The translations under genes and the position numbers were made by a program. This document shows, piece after piece, positions 47,652-56,559 of a stretch of DNA of 64,000 nucleotides. The notes under the pieces were generated by a model. That model had not been told where the DNA came from. It saw nothing but the letters and a program-made list of their open reading frames with translations, and searched no databases. Numbering within the stretch: the first letter of the stretch is position 1; every line of letters starts with the position of its first letter. Source of the DNA: Tranzscheliella williamsii (taxonomy: Eukaryota > Basidiomycota > Ustilaginomycetes > Ustilaginales > Ustilaginaceae); NCBI GenBank assembly GCA_023212725.1, contig JALBYF010000085.1:1-64000 (forward strand), written 5' to 3'.

Positions 47652-50600
47652 ATGAATTCCTATCCACTAGAACTGCTCAACCACCACTTTGCCTGCATGG
47701 CCGTCGCTGGTCTCACACCGCCTGCGTCTTCACAGAACAGCGCTGCCGCCGCTGTGACGACGGCAGCTCCAGATACCAGCGCCATAACCACAGCGGTAGT
47801 TTCAACCGCCCCTCCAAATCCAGCCCAGGACGGCTCGGCAACAGCAGCCGCCTCTTCTCCTCCGGCTTTTGCGGCAGTGGTCTCGCCACCTCTTGCTAGC
47901 GATGCAGCCGCACCTTCGACATCCAAAATGACCTTGAATCCCGTCCATCCCACTACCGCCTTTCCGGAGCTGACCCAAAGTCTCCACGACATCCTCGCCT
48001 CGCGCGCCAAGGCCACAACCGTATGGGACCCAGCAAGAGGAAGATCTGCCGTATTCCACGCGGTTTTCGTCGAACACAATGTCCGCCTTCCTCCGCACAA
48101 GACCAAGCCGTCCGCTCGCCATGCAGCAGCAGATCTCTCACCTGCCCCTGCCTCCACCAACGCCAACGCGACGGTCGTGTCCCCAGCTGCCACCGCCGCC
48201 TTTGCCGCCCTCCCACCAAGGTCGCCCCTCTCGCCGCTCCATCCCAACTCGCCTCTCTTCCCAGATGGCCTGATCGCGCCCATCTGGGTACGCAAGCACC
48301 GCCAACTCATTCCCTCGGTCTTTGTCTCCTTCCTTTGCTTGCCTCCCAAACCCGTCCCCTCCGAGCATCCCTCCGAGCATCCCGCCGAGCAGGGCCAGGA
48401 GCTCGATCAGCTGCGAAGGTCGGACGAGGCGTTGATCAAGCTCATTTCGGAGCGCAAAAAGGGGCTCACCGAAAGAGGCATTAAGCTCACCATTGTCCTG
48501 CTCACCACGCGGGAAGAGCTGCAAGACGTCCAGCTCGAGGCTAGGCTCAGCTTCATCCGCCGTAACAGCGGTCTCGACTCTCGTGCCAGCCTCTTTGTCC
48601 TCACTCCTGTCAGCAAACAGGAACAAGCCGAGTTTGTCGGCAGCCTGCATACTGCGCTCTTTGAGTCGGCCGTCGACTTCTACCGCGAGCACGCCCGGCG
48701 TGTCAAGCGCAAGAGGACCCGCTATCCGCCACCGCAGAGCACCTTTGCGCCCATCTCCAGTGCCTTGTCTACGCTCCGCGGCGCAACGGCCCCGAGCGCC
48801 GCGGCGGGCAAGCTTGCAGGCTCTCCGGATCTTCACTGGCTCAGCAGGGAGGGGTGGCTGGTACGCAGCGAGTACAAGCTCGCTGTCTTTGCCGAGCTTC
48901 AGGGCGACAATGCTGAAGCGCTGATCCGCTACCGCGATGCATATGAACTGCTCTGCCTTTCACCGTCGTGCCTGTTGGGCAGCACCCTCCATCTCCCGCC
49001 GCGCACCAAACGCTGGGCCGAGGCCAAGGTGCTGGCCGATACACTCGCCATCAAAATCTGCAAGTTCCTCCTCTACCAGGACGACGGCGCCGCGGCCATC
49101 CTCTTCTTCCGCCAGCACATTGCACGTTTCACAGATCTGAGCACGGGCTGGGGCATCGGCTCGATGACGTTCGAGTACTGGGCCTGGCTAAGCAAGCAGT
49201 ACCGCATGTTGGCCGAGCTGGTGGAGCAGGCCACCCGTCCCGTCACTGGCTCGCCGCTGCCGCCGTTCCAGATCACCGAGCACGCGCCGCCGCTGCCCTC
49301 CCGGTTGCTGCATCCGGATGCGCTGCCCATGTTTTCCGATGGACGCGGCGGGTTGGCGCCGCCGGTGGGCATGTTGGCGCCCAACCAGAATGCTGTGGCG
49401 GCGTCTGTAGTTCCACCGAGCCTGCTGCAGACCGCGGGGGTGTACTACTACCTGGCTGCGCTGTGCCTGGTCGAGCGGCGCGAGCGGTACCTGAAGGCGA
49501 GTGGCGCGCAGACAGGCGATGGGGCAGGCGGTCCGCTGGCGCACGAGACCAAGGTCGACCACACGGCGCAGATTACCGAGACGCTCACCAAGGCGTACGA
49601 GGCGCTGAAGCGGAGCAAGCTGCCGCGGATGTCGCTCGTGGTTGCGGCGCGGATCGCGACCGTGTATGCCGACGGCGCGCAGCACCGGATGGCGCTCAAA
49701 TTCCTCGAGCGCATCGTGCGCACCTACACCAAGGACCGTGTCGCCGACGTCCGCGCCGCGCTCGTCCAGACCGCCGTCGACTGCGCCATCCGCGCCGCGG
49801 ACCCCAAGGCCGCCCTGGCGCTCCTCCTCGACGCGCTCGACCCCACCCTCCCCCTCCCCGCGCACGCCAGGGCCGCCGCCCTCGACGCACTCAAAACCTT
49901 CCTCGCCCAGACCGCCCCCCCGGACGGCGCGCCAACAGACAACCCATCCGAACCGCCGGCCACGCCGCTTCACCCTGTCCGCACCGCCGTCAAGATCCAG
50001 TCCGACTCGCCCTGCTACGGCCCTTTCGAGGTCCGGTCCGTCTTTCCCGCCGCGGCGGTCGAGTACGGCGCGCAGGTGCCGTTCCAGCTGCAGATCCACA
50101 ACGTTTCCGGCTCGGATCTGCGCGGCGTCCTGCTCTTCCACCGCGCTGTGCTCTACATTGCCGGTGGCGAGACGAACTACGCTCCGGTGACAGTCGTCTG
50201 CAGAGGCGACAGCGCGACGGATGGGGCTAGCTCCGGTTATCGCCATGCGATTGTGGATCTGGGCGCGATTTCGGCCGAGGCGGAGGGTGGCGAGGCGAAC
50301 GGGTCGATTCAGGCCGACCTGAGCTGGCACGCTGGGGCGGTGGTGGCACTGCAGGGGACAATCGTGCCGGCGGGGGCCGGGGCGGTGCAGGTGGCGCGGC
50401 TCGTTCTGTACGGCTCGGCCGCGGGTGCGGCGGGGTTGGATGGGCGTGGAGCTGTCGACCTCGAGATGGAGTTCCAGCTGGACGTGCGCGAGGCGCCGAG
50501 CGAGGTGGGCGGGGCGTGGCTGCTTCCGGGCGCGCGGGTGGATGTGCCTCCGCGGGACGGCGGGGCGGTGACGCTGGTGCGGCCGCGGACCTACCGCGTC

Positions 50601-51758
50601 GAGGTAGCGGTCGCGGTGCTGCCGGAGGGGGCGGGGTATGTGGACGAGGCGGTGCGGGTTGCGGTAGCGGTGACCAACCAGGAGCGCGAGGCGGTGCGGT
50701 GCTGGGTGGATGCGAGCATGCAACCTTGCTACGCGGGGGTTGACGATGTGCTGCGGCGCGATGCGGTGGCGGAGGCCGGTGCACAGATGCTCAAGGACAT
50801 CGACCTGGGGATGCTGGCGCCGTTGCAGCAGGCGCAGGTGGTCCTCTGGTTGACGCCGGCGGGGATGCCAGGCACGCGCACGCTCGATGTGGCTGTCCGC
50901 GTCGGTGGCGAGGACGCGCGCACCCGCGCGCACGTCTCGCTGCAAAGCATTCCCATCCCCGTCGTCGCCGCGTTCGAGACCACGCTGTGCGCCCTGCCGC
51001 TCGCGGCCGCCAAGCTGCCCACACAGCTGCTCGACCTCGACGGCGACTCGGACGACGACACACCCGGGCAGCAACCCTCGCAGCGCGTCAGGGTGACCGC
51101 CGAGATCGAGTTTGTGGGCAGTGTCCCGATCGAGGTTACGCGCGTCGGCGTTGTCGGTGGCGAGGGAGTCGAGGGTGGTGCGGCGGACGAGGGGCTGCTG
51201 GGTGTGTGGGAGCAGGGCGACCGCTTTGCGCTCGAGCGGACCGTGGGGGTGGCGGCGGGCACGGCGGCGGCGCTGGAGATCGAGTGGGCGCGGGGGGGTG
51301 GCCGCGCGAGCGTGTCGCGTGTCGCGGTGCCGCTGGCCCCCGCCCCGCCACCCAGTGCCGCGCTGACGGTGGTAGTGAGCTACAGCCCCGCCCAGCAGCT
51401 GCACAGGCCGTTCGACGTCGACGTCCACATCCACGGCGCGCCGCACGCCCACGCCGCGTCGCTCGTCTGCACCGTCGAGAGCAGCGAGTGGTTCGCCTTC
51501 GCCGGCGCGCGCAAGCTCGCCCTCCCCCACATCCTCCCCGCCCACACCCGCTCCCTCTGCCCCCTCGTCCGCCTCGTCCCCCTCGCCCTCGGCCCCCTCC
51601 CCCTCCCCACCCTCTCCCTTCGCGTCCTCGACCCCCCCGACGCACCCCCCCTCCCCGTCGAGATCAGCTACCAAGACCGCGCGGGCACCCGCGCCACTGC
51701 GCCCCCGCCCATCATGGTCCGCCCGCTCGGCTCGCCACGCACGCACGCCCACCATTGA
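47652..51758 (+). CDS. TRAPPC11: TRAPP complex subunit 11 (foie gras domain)
   Basis: Subunit of TRAPP III, which activates Rab1/Ypt1 for ER-Golgi and autophagy traffic. 1368 residues in one exon. Residues 1-180 are disordered Ala/Ser/Pro-rich plus a folded start (MNSYPLELLNHHFACMAVAGL, as in the family). The foie-gras domain begins near 395: SREGWLVRSEYKLAVFAELQGDNAEALIRYRDAYELL, RWAEAKVLADTLAIKICKFLLY, STGWGIGSMTFEYWAWLSKQYRMLAELVEQA. The middle is a solenoid of helices, then beta-sandwich-like repeats (VFPAAAVEYGAQVPFQLQIHNVSG from about 795), and a C-terminal gryzun-like segment near 1270-1350. Budding yeast lacks a direct TRAPPC11; many other fungi keep it. The ATG at 47652 is the first in frame. 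Confidence 0.92.
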   Translation: MNSYPLELLNHHFACMAVAGLTPPASSQNSAAAAVTTAAPDTSAITTAVVSTAPPNPAQDGSATAAASSPPAFAAVVSPPLASDAAAPSTSKMTLNPVHPTTAFPELTQSLHDILASRAKATTVWDPARGRSAVFHAVFVEHNVRLPPHKTKPSARHAAADLSPAPASTNANATVVSPAATAAFAALPPRSPLSPLHPNSPLFPDGLIAPIWVRKHRQLIPSVFVSFLCLPPKPVPSEHPSEHPAEQGQELDQLRRSDEALIKLISERKKGLTERGIKLTIVLLTTREELQDVQLEARLSFIRRNSGLDSRASLFVLTPVSKQEQAEFVGSLHTALFESAVDFYREHARRVKRKRTRYPPPQSTFAPISSALSTLRGATAPSAAAGKLAGSPDLHWLSREGWLVRSEYKLAVFAELQGDNAEALIRYRDAYELLCLSPSCLLGSTLHLPPRTKRWAEAKVLADTLAIKICKFLLYQDDGAAAILFFRQHIARFTDLSTGWGIGSMTFEYWAWLSKQYRMLAELVEQATRPVTGSPLPPFQITEHAPPLPSRLLHPDALPMFSDGRGGLAPPVGMLAPNQNAVAASVVPPSLLQTAGVYYYLAALCLVERRERYLKASGAQTGDGAGGPLAHETKVDHTAQITETLTKAYEALKRSKLPRMSLVVAARIATVYADGAQHRMALKFLERIVRTYTKDRVADVRAALVQTAVDCAIRAADPKAALALLLDALDPTLPLPAHARAAALDALKTFLAQTAPPDGAPTDNPSEPPATPLHPVRTAVKIQSDSPCYGPFEVRSVFPAAAVEYGAQVPFQLQIHNVSGSDLRGVLLFHRAVLYIAGGETNYAPVTVVCRGDSATDGASSGYRHAIVDLGAISAEAEGGEANGSIQADLSWHAGAVVALQGTIVPAGAGAVQVARLVLYGSAAGAAGLDGRGAVDLEMEFQLDVREAPSEVGGAWLLPGARVDVPPRDGGAVTLVRPRTYRVEVAVAVLPEGAGYVDEAVRVAVAVTNQEREAVRCWVDASMQPCYAGVDDVLRRDAVAEAGAQMLKDIDLGMLAPLQQAQVVLWLTPAGMPGTRTLDVAVRVGGEDARTRAHVSLQSIPIPVVAAFETTLCALPLAAAKLPTQLLDLDGDSDDDTPGQQPSQRVRVTAEIEFVGSVPIEVTRVGVVGGEGVEGGAADEGLLGVWEQGDRFALERTVGVAAGTAAALEIEWARGGGRASVSRVAVPLAPAPPPSAALTVVVSYSPAQQLHRPFDVDVHIHGAPHAHAASLVCTVESSEWFAFAGARKLALPHILPAHTRSLCPLVRLVPLALGPLPLPTLSLRVLDPPDAPPLPVEISYQDRAGTRATAPPPIMVRPLGSPRTHAHH

Positions 51759-51833
51759 AGCCATGCTACCCACCGAGTTCCACAATGCAACCACGAAAAT
51801 GCAGCGGTGTAGTTCGAGAAGCAGGCGTGTGGG

Positions 51834-53672
51834 TCAGATGCGGAAGAGCGAGGTGAAAGACGGGTAGCGGCGGGCGGGGGGTGGCGGGGCGGGGGAGGGA
51901 TGTGGGCGGTGGGCGTGGATGCGCGGCTGGCAAGGCTCGGTGGCAGGTGGGGCGAGGCGGTCGGGGGGGCAGTGGAGGCCGAGGGAGTGGCCGAGGGATG
52001 GGCCGAGGAGGGCGGGGCTGAGCTCGACGCGCGGGGCGGGCTCGTCGCGGGGCGCGGCGCAGGCTGGCGGCGGGAGGCGGCGCGGCTTGGTGCGCGCACC
52101 GAACCAGGCGCGCGACGGGAACGCCAAGCTGCTCACAGCCCCGCCCGCACCCTCGCTCGACACTGGGCACGGCGTGCGTGGCGCGCGCGTGTGCTCGGCA
52201 GACGCCCGCTTCGCCGAACCCGCAAACTGCACCGCCCGCCTCGATACCGAGCCACTCATCCCCCCGCCGTCCAACCCCCCCGCCCCGCACCCCGCGCTGC
52301 ATGGCAGATCCTTCCGCGCCCGCGGAGAGAAGAGATCGTCGATACAGACAGGGGCTGCAAAGCGCTGCGGCGGTGTCGCAGCCGCCGCCGACGCCTGGCG
52401 ACGCTTGGCGCAGTTCAGCCGGCGGTCCTGCTGCGATGCGGGTTTGCTCAAAAGGCAGGGCATGCCCTTGCCGGGACCACCACGCGCAGCGCCACCCGCC
52501 TCGGGGCGAGGGATGCATTTTTGACCGCGTAGGCCAAGCTCGGAGCTGTGATCGGGGGCGTGACGCGCCAAGCAACTGCAGAAGCCCGCAGGGCAGTGGC
52601 ACATGGAGAGCTGATTGCTCGGACTGCACTTGGTCGCCGAGGTCGCTGATGTCTCGGACAGGTCGTCCGTCCAAGTCAACGGCGATGGTTTGGCTTTAGT
52701 GTACCAAGATAACAGTACCATAACTTCGGCCGTCTGGGCCGCCGATCTCTTGATCGCTGTGATTAGGCGCTCTTCGATCTGTGAGCGCGGGGGAGAGGCG
52801 GGCAGATATTGGAGGAGTTGATCGCTGGCAAGGCGCAGGAGGGTCACCGACTCCTCGTAGTCGCAAGCCACGGCAGTGAAGTCCGACACAGGCATCGGTG
52901 GGAATGCAGAGCACGTCAGGTGGTCCTGCCTGGATGTGGATGTCGTAAAAGACGGTTCGGACCATGACTCGCTCGCATCGCCAGGGTTGCCGCTTTTCCG
53001 AAGCGTCGTTACCGACCGGCAGCTTTTCTTATCGTAGCGGCTGTTGCCCGCAGAGCCGCGAGAAAGCGGTGCTGGACTTTTTTCGGTGTGGACAAAGCAC
53101 GACCGGAGCGAGCGGACCGACTGTGGGCTCGAGTGGGGCGTGTAGATGGACGAGCTGGAAGTGCCGGATGAGAGCGAGACGGTGCGCTCAGATGGCCGAT
53201 GCCGATACTGTGCTTGAGAGATGGCGAGGCACACGCCGGCGTCTTCATATATGCTTTGCGAGGCCAACGGAGGCGTCATCGGTCCCACCGGTGGCGACGA
53301 CCCCATCCGCGCGGCGCGCTTGGGTTGCGGAGTGGACGGAAAATGCGAAATGGCAGAAAGAAGAGATGCCGACGTGCTAGTGGAAGAGGCAGATGAAGTG
53401 CCTGCCGAACCAGGCCGCGACGAAGGAGGGTAGCGTGTCCAAATGCTTCGACATGGCACCCGAGGAGGCGTAGAGCGGGAGAACCACGAAGCAGGGCTAG
53501 GTGGAGAATTGGGCCGAGCAAGGCTTTCTTGCTCCACCGCTGGCTGCGCTTGCGCTCGAATGTGGATGGTGTGAACGCCGTCATGATGAGCGACGCTGAC
53601 CGAGCTCCGCGACGTGTCACCATTGACCGAAGTTGTCCCATCTTCTGTCGATGGTCGATCTTTTGTCGACAT
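51834..53672 (-). CDS. Unknown low-complexity Ser/Pro/Arg-rich protein
   Basis: An open frame of 612 residues from the ATG at 53670-53672, convergent with TRAPPC11 at only 75 bases. The first 350 residues are Ser/Thr/Pro-rich with RSSVSV, SLSSGTSSSSIYTPHSSP and similar phosphosite-like stretches. About 255-340 looks folded: a helix DYEESVTLLRLASDQLLQYLP and EERLITAIKRSAAQTAEVMVLLSWYTK. After about 360 the sequence is Cys/Arg/Pro-rich and may be chance coding in a GC-rich region; the real gene may end or splice near 52600. No recognised domain. Confidence 0.45.
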   Translation of the reverse strand: MSTKDRPSTEDGTTSVNGDTSRSSVSVAHHDGVHTIHIRAQAQPAVEQESLARPNSPPSPASWFSRSTPPRVPCRSIWTRYPPSSRPGSAGTSSASSTSTSASLLSAISHFPSTPQPKRAARMGSSPPVGPMTPPLASQSIYEDAGVCLAISQAQYRHRPSERTVSLSSGTSSSSIYTPHSSPQSVRSLRSCFVHTEKSPAPLSRGSAGNSRYDKKSCRSVTTLRKSGNPGDASESWSEPSFTTSTSRQDHLTCSAFPPMPVSDFTAVACDYEESVTLLRLASDQLLQYLPASPPRSQIEERLITAIKRSAAQTAEVMVLLSWYTKAKPSPLTWTDDLSETSATSATKCSPSNQLSMCHCPAGFCSCLARHAPDHSSELGLRGQKCIPRPEAGGAARGGPGKGMPCLLSKPASQQDRRLNCAKRRQASAAAATPPQRFAAPVCIDDLFSPRARKDLPCSAGCGAGGLDGGGMSGSVSRRAVQFAGSAKRASAEHTRAPRTPCPVSSEGAGGAVSSLAFPSRAWFGARTKPRRLPPPACAAPRDEPAPRVELSPALLGPSLGHSLGLHCPPDRLAPPATEPCQPRIHAHRPHPSPAPPPPARRYPSFTSLFRI

Positions 53673-56559
53673 GATCGCCACTTTGTTGACGTGGAGCAAG
53701 GATGCAGCTCAGGCAGGGAAACCACAACTGAACACAAAGCGCCTCTATGGTCAGGACGGAGCGCGGTGGGAAATACGAAAGAGCTTTTATGTCTTTTGAC
53801 CATGATGCCGACGTGCAGTCAAGACGGCGCTTGCCGTGGCGGCGATGAGAGATGCTATGTGGCTTGGAGCTTGCTTTGGCTGCGGCGCGGCGAAAGTGGT
53901 TTGCGCACTGGAGCCGTTGCTTGCAAGCAGAGAGGTGGGATAGAGAGCGTGGGAAATGCTTCTGACGGAAGAGGCCGAAGTTGTCCCGCCAATGTGCGGA
54001 GCAGCCGGTCAAAGTTGAGCTCAATCGATCGTTCAGTACGGCACTGCACCCAACTGCCTTGACGGATGGCGACGCGCCTACATCCCTTCAAATGCGCCAA
54101 GCAAGCTCTTGCCCTTGACTCGCATCCATCGGCCCAGCAGACCCTCGCCGGCGATGGTCCCCCGCGCGCTCCATCAGAAGCGGATCCCACTGCCGCTCGC
54201 TTGTTGCAAAGCATAGCCAGTCAAGGAGATACGCATAGCCAGTCGAGGCAATACGTTGGCTCCCGCTGTCTGCTGAGACGCGGTGGAATCCGACAAGTTA
54301 GTTTGAATCAGTGTGAGTCTTCCACATCCCTCCCGCTGCGCAGTGGAGCAAACAGCCCCTTTTCCGCCTGATCATCTTCTGGAAAGCTCAGGCGAGCAGT
54401 CACAGTGTGAGTTGACTGTGAACTCTTTACAGTTTTCATTGCGTAGTGTTAGAGTGGAAGGCAATTGTGTCTCGCCATCGGCTGCTTCGCGGTGAGGCAG
54501 TTGCTTCTAGAATGGACGGTTGCGATCTAGCTTTCCAGCCCTGTGCATGCATGAACTCATTGCGGGGGAGAACAACACGTCACAGTGTGGATTGGTGACC
54601 AGACGACTTGGCCGAGGTGTCCGGACAATATGGAGGGGTACCCCGCGGTGTGGGAGCTGGCAAGACCGTGTCAATGTAGCAGAGGCCAGAACGGGCCCGA
54701 TTTGCCGCAATGTTGCCGTCTTAGTATCCGTGCCACGGCCCAATTGTGGCCATGTTGGCCCACTTCAGAACGTCGCTGTTCCTGACGTCGCTGTGCCGTG
54801 GAATCTGCGCTTAGTAGAGGCCAACCAGAAACTGTACCGACGGCATAGAAGCAGCTGCCAATTACCGTGGAAACACCCGTCGCGGCAGGCCATACTCCGC
54901 TTCGCGACAGTCGCAACAGGTAGAGAAACTCACACTACTCATGGGCTCCGAGAATGCTCCCCTTACACAGTGAATGACCTATCGAACCACACGCGCCAAA
55001 CTAGGCAAGTCAGATTTCGTCGTAAGAGAGCCTCGCTATCACCACAGTGCCGGCGCGGAGCAAGGCTGGATACTAACAAATGGATGCGGTCAGGTCTAGA
55101 AAGCGAATCTAAGAAGCTTCGGTTGAAGGCGGATAATCCGTCTCGCTAAGTGATATTGCGACAGCCTGCCGTGAATAGTTATTTTGTTACGATGCTGCTT
55201 GACGTTGGCGTCGAGATCCGAAGGTCTAGACTCCCTCGATTTGAGTCGCCTTTTTCGCGCATGTGTTCGGAAGCGGGGATCACTTAGGCCCAACTCTCGC
55301 CATTCACTAATCTTCGTTGTGTGTACTTACGGTCTTTGTTGCTCGTCGTTATCACAGAGATTCGGTTGTTGCGGGCGAAGGGCAGCAATGCGAACGGGTC
55401 GCCAGTAGCAGTAACCGCCTGCTTGTTTGCATAGCCAGATGGCGGCTGGAGCGGCGCAGTCGAGGCCTAAGCGGCGCGATTTCCAACTCGCAGTCGCAGT
55501 TACAGTCACGCTCCTGTCACAGTGATATTGCAGTAGCTCGACGTTGCCCAGCATAATTCATCCCCAATTGCGATCTTTTGCGCGGGTCTTCGGCTGTGGT
55601 CCGCTTTCGCATGCAGTGGAGATTCAAATCTCCGTCTTGCGATGCCCTGCGTCCCAACACCCGCTAGTCTCGCCACTCAACAATCATACCGTCTCTACAT
55701 AACTGTGACTCTGGCCCTCTGACTGCAGTGACTGCGACTGCGAATACGATGGGCGACTGCGACGGCGACTGCGACGGCGACTGCGAATACGAATACGACT
55801 GCGAATACACTCTCGGTGACTTTGCTTTTCTCCCTTTCGGTGCCTTTCTGTTCCGTTTTAGTTCCAACGCGCGTCGCTTGGCTTCCGCTTCGGCCTTGCA
55901 TCGGCCCAGTGTAGTCTTGAAAGGCCGTCCCTTTGGCTTCATTGTCCGGCAGCACCCAGTTCGCGCTTCATCTTACTTGCGCTGCGAACCGCGCCTCTCC
56001 TAGCCCGTCGCCTCGCCTTTGTCCATCGCCGTCGCCATCTCGTCGACGTCTGCCACTTTCCAGCGGCTCCCACTCCCGCCTCCTTGCTTCCGCCTCCTTC
56101 ATCTCTGCTCAACACAACCCGATCCGGCAAGCGTGGCCTAGCCGGAAGTCATCAATCAACGCATCGCCAGGCTCTAGATGCAGATCAAGTCATCGTCAGC
56201 TTCTTCGTCCGCTTATTTCTTCTCTATCTCTTCCTACAGCACCCGTCCTGTGCGCACGCATAGGCGCCATATCAGTACGCTCGTCTGTTGACCCGCTTCT
56301 TGCACATCTCTCGTCGCCCCACCACTCCAACTCCAGCCAGGCCTCGAGGTGGCCACCTTCGTCGGTGCACAACCGCTCCATCTCCCTCACTTGCCCGTAC
56401 ACTCTGATCTTGCCTTCCCAACAACCGGAGTGGACCCGCTCGACTGTGCTAGCTTTCTTCATTTACCGCCAGCGCCGGCACAGCTAGACTGTTCCACCCT
56501 GTATCCTGTGCTACCTGGCTGTCCTGGCGCAAAGCGTTTGCTTTATCCGTACATCCACT
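53673..56559. other. Gene-poor 2.9 kb region
   Basis: No recognised gene. Contains short repeats of the type CAGTCACAGTG/TGACTGTGA near 54397-54422, a hexanucleotide-like repeat at 55726-55808, and a pyrimidine-rich leader from about 55990 to 56560 of the transcription factor gene. Several short open frames exist on both strands without support. Confidence 0.4.
55726..55808. repeat. Imperfect hexanucleotide microsatellite (CGACTG/CGACGG/CGAATA)
   Basis: Runs of six-base units GACTGC, GACGGC and GAATAC alternate over about 80 bases. Related 'cagtcgcagttacagtcac' motifs occur 230 bases to the left (about 55490-55510). Confidence 0.75.

Noticed and set aside
49188..51794. 868-residue open frame on the minus strand
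   Set aside because: It is exactly antisense to TRAPPC11, has His/Arg-rich translation without domains, and such frames are expected opposite GC-rich coding.
55610..55650. B-box-like GATTCAAATCT suggesting a tRNA
   Set aside because: T-stem base 53 would be unpaired and no acceptor, D or anticodon arm could be formed around it.
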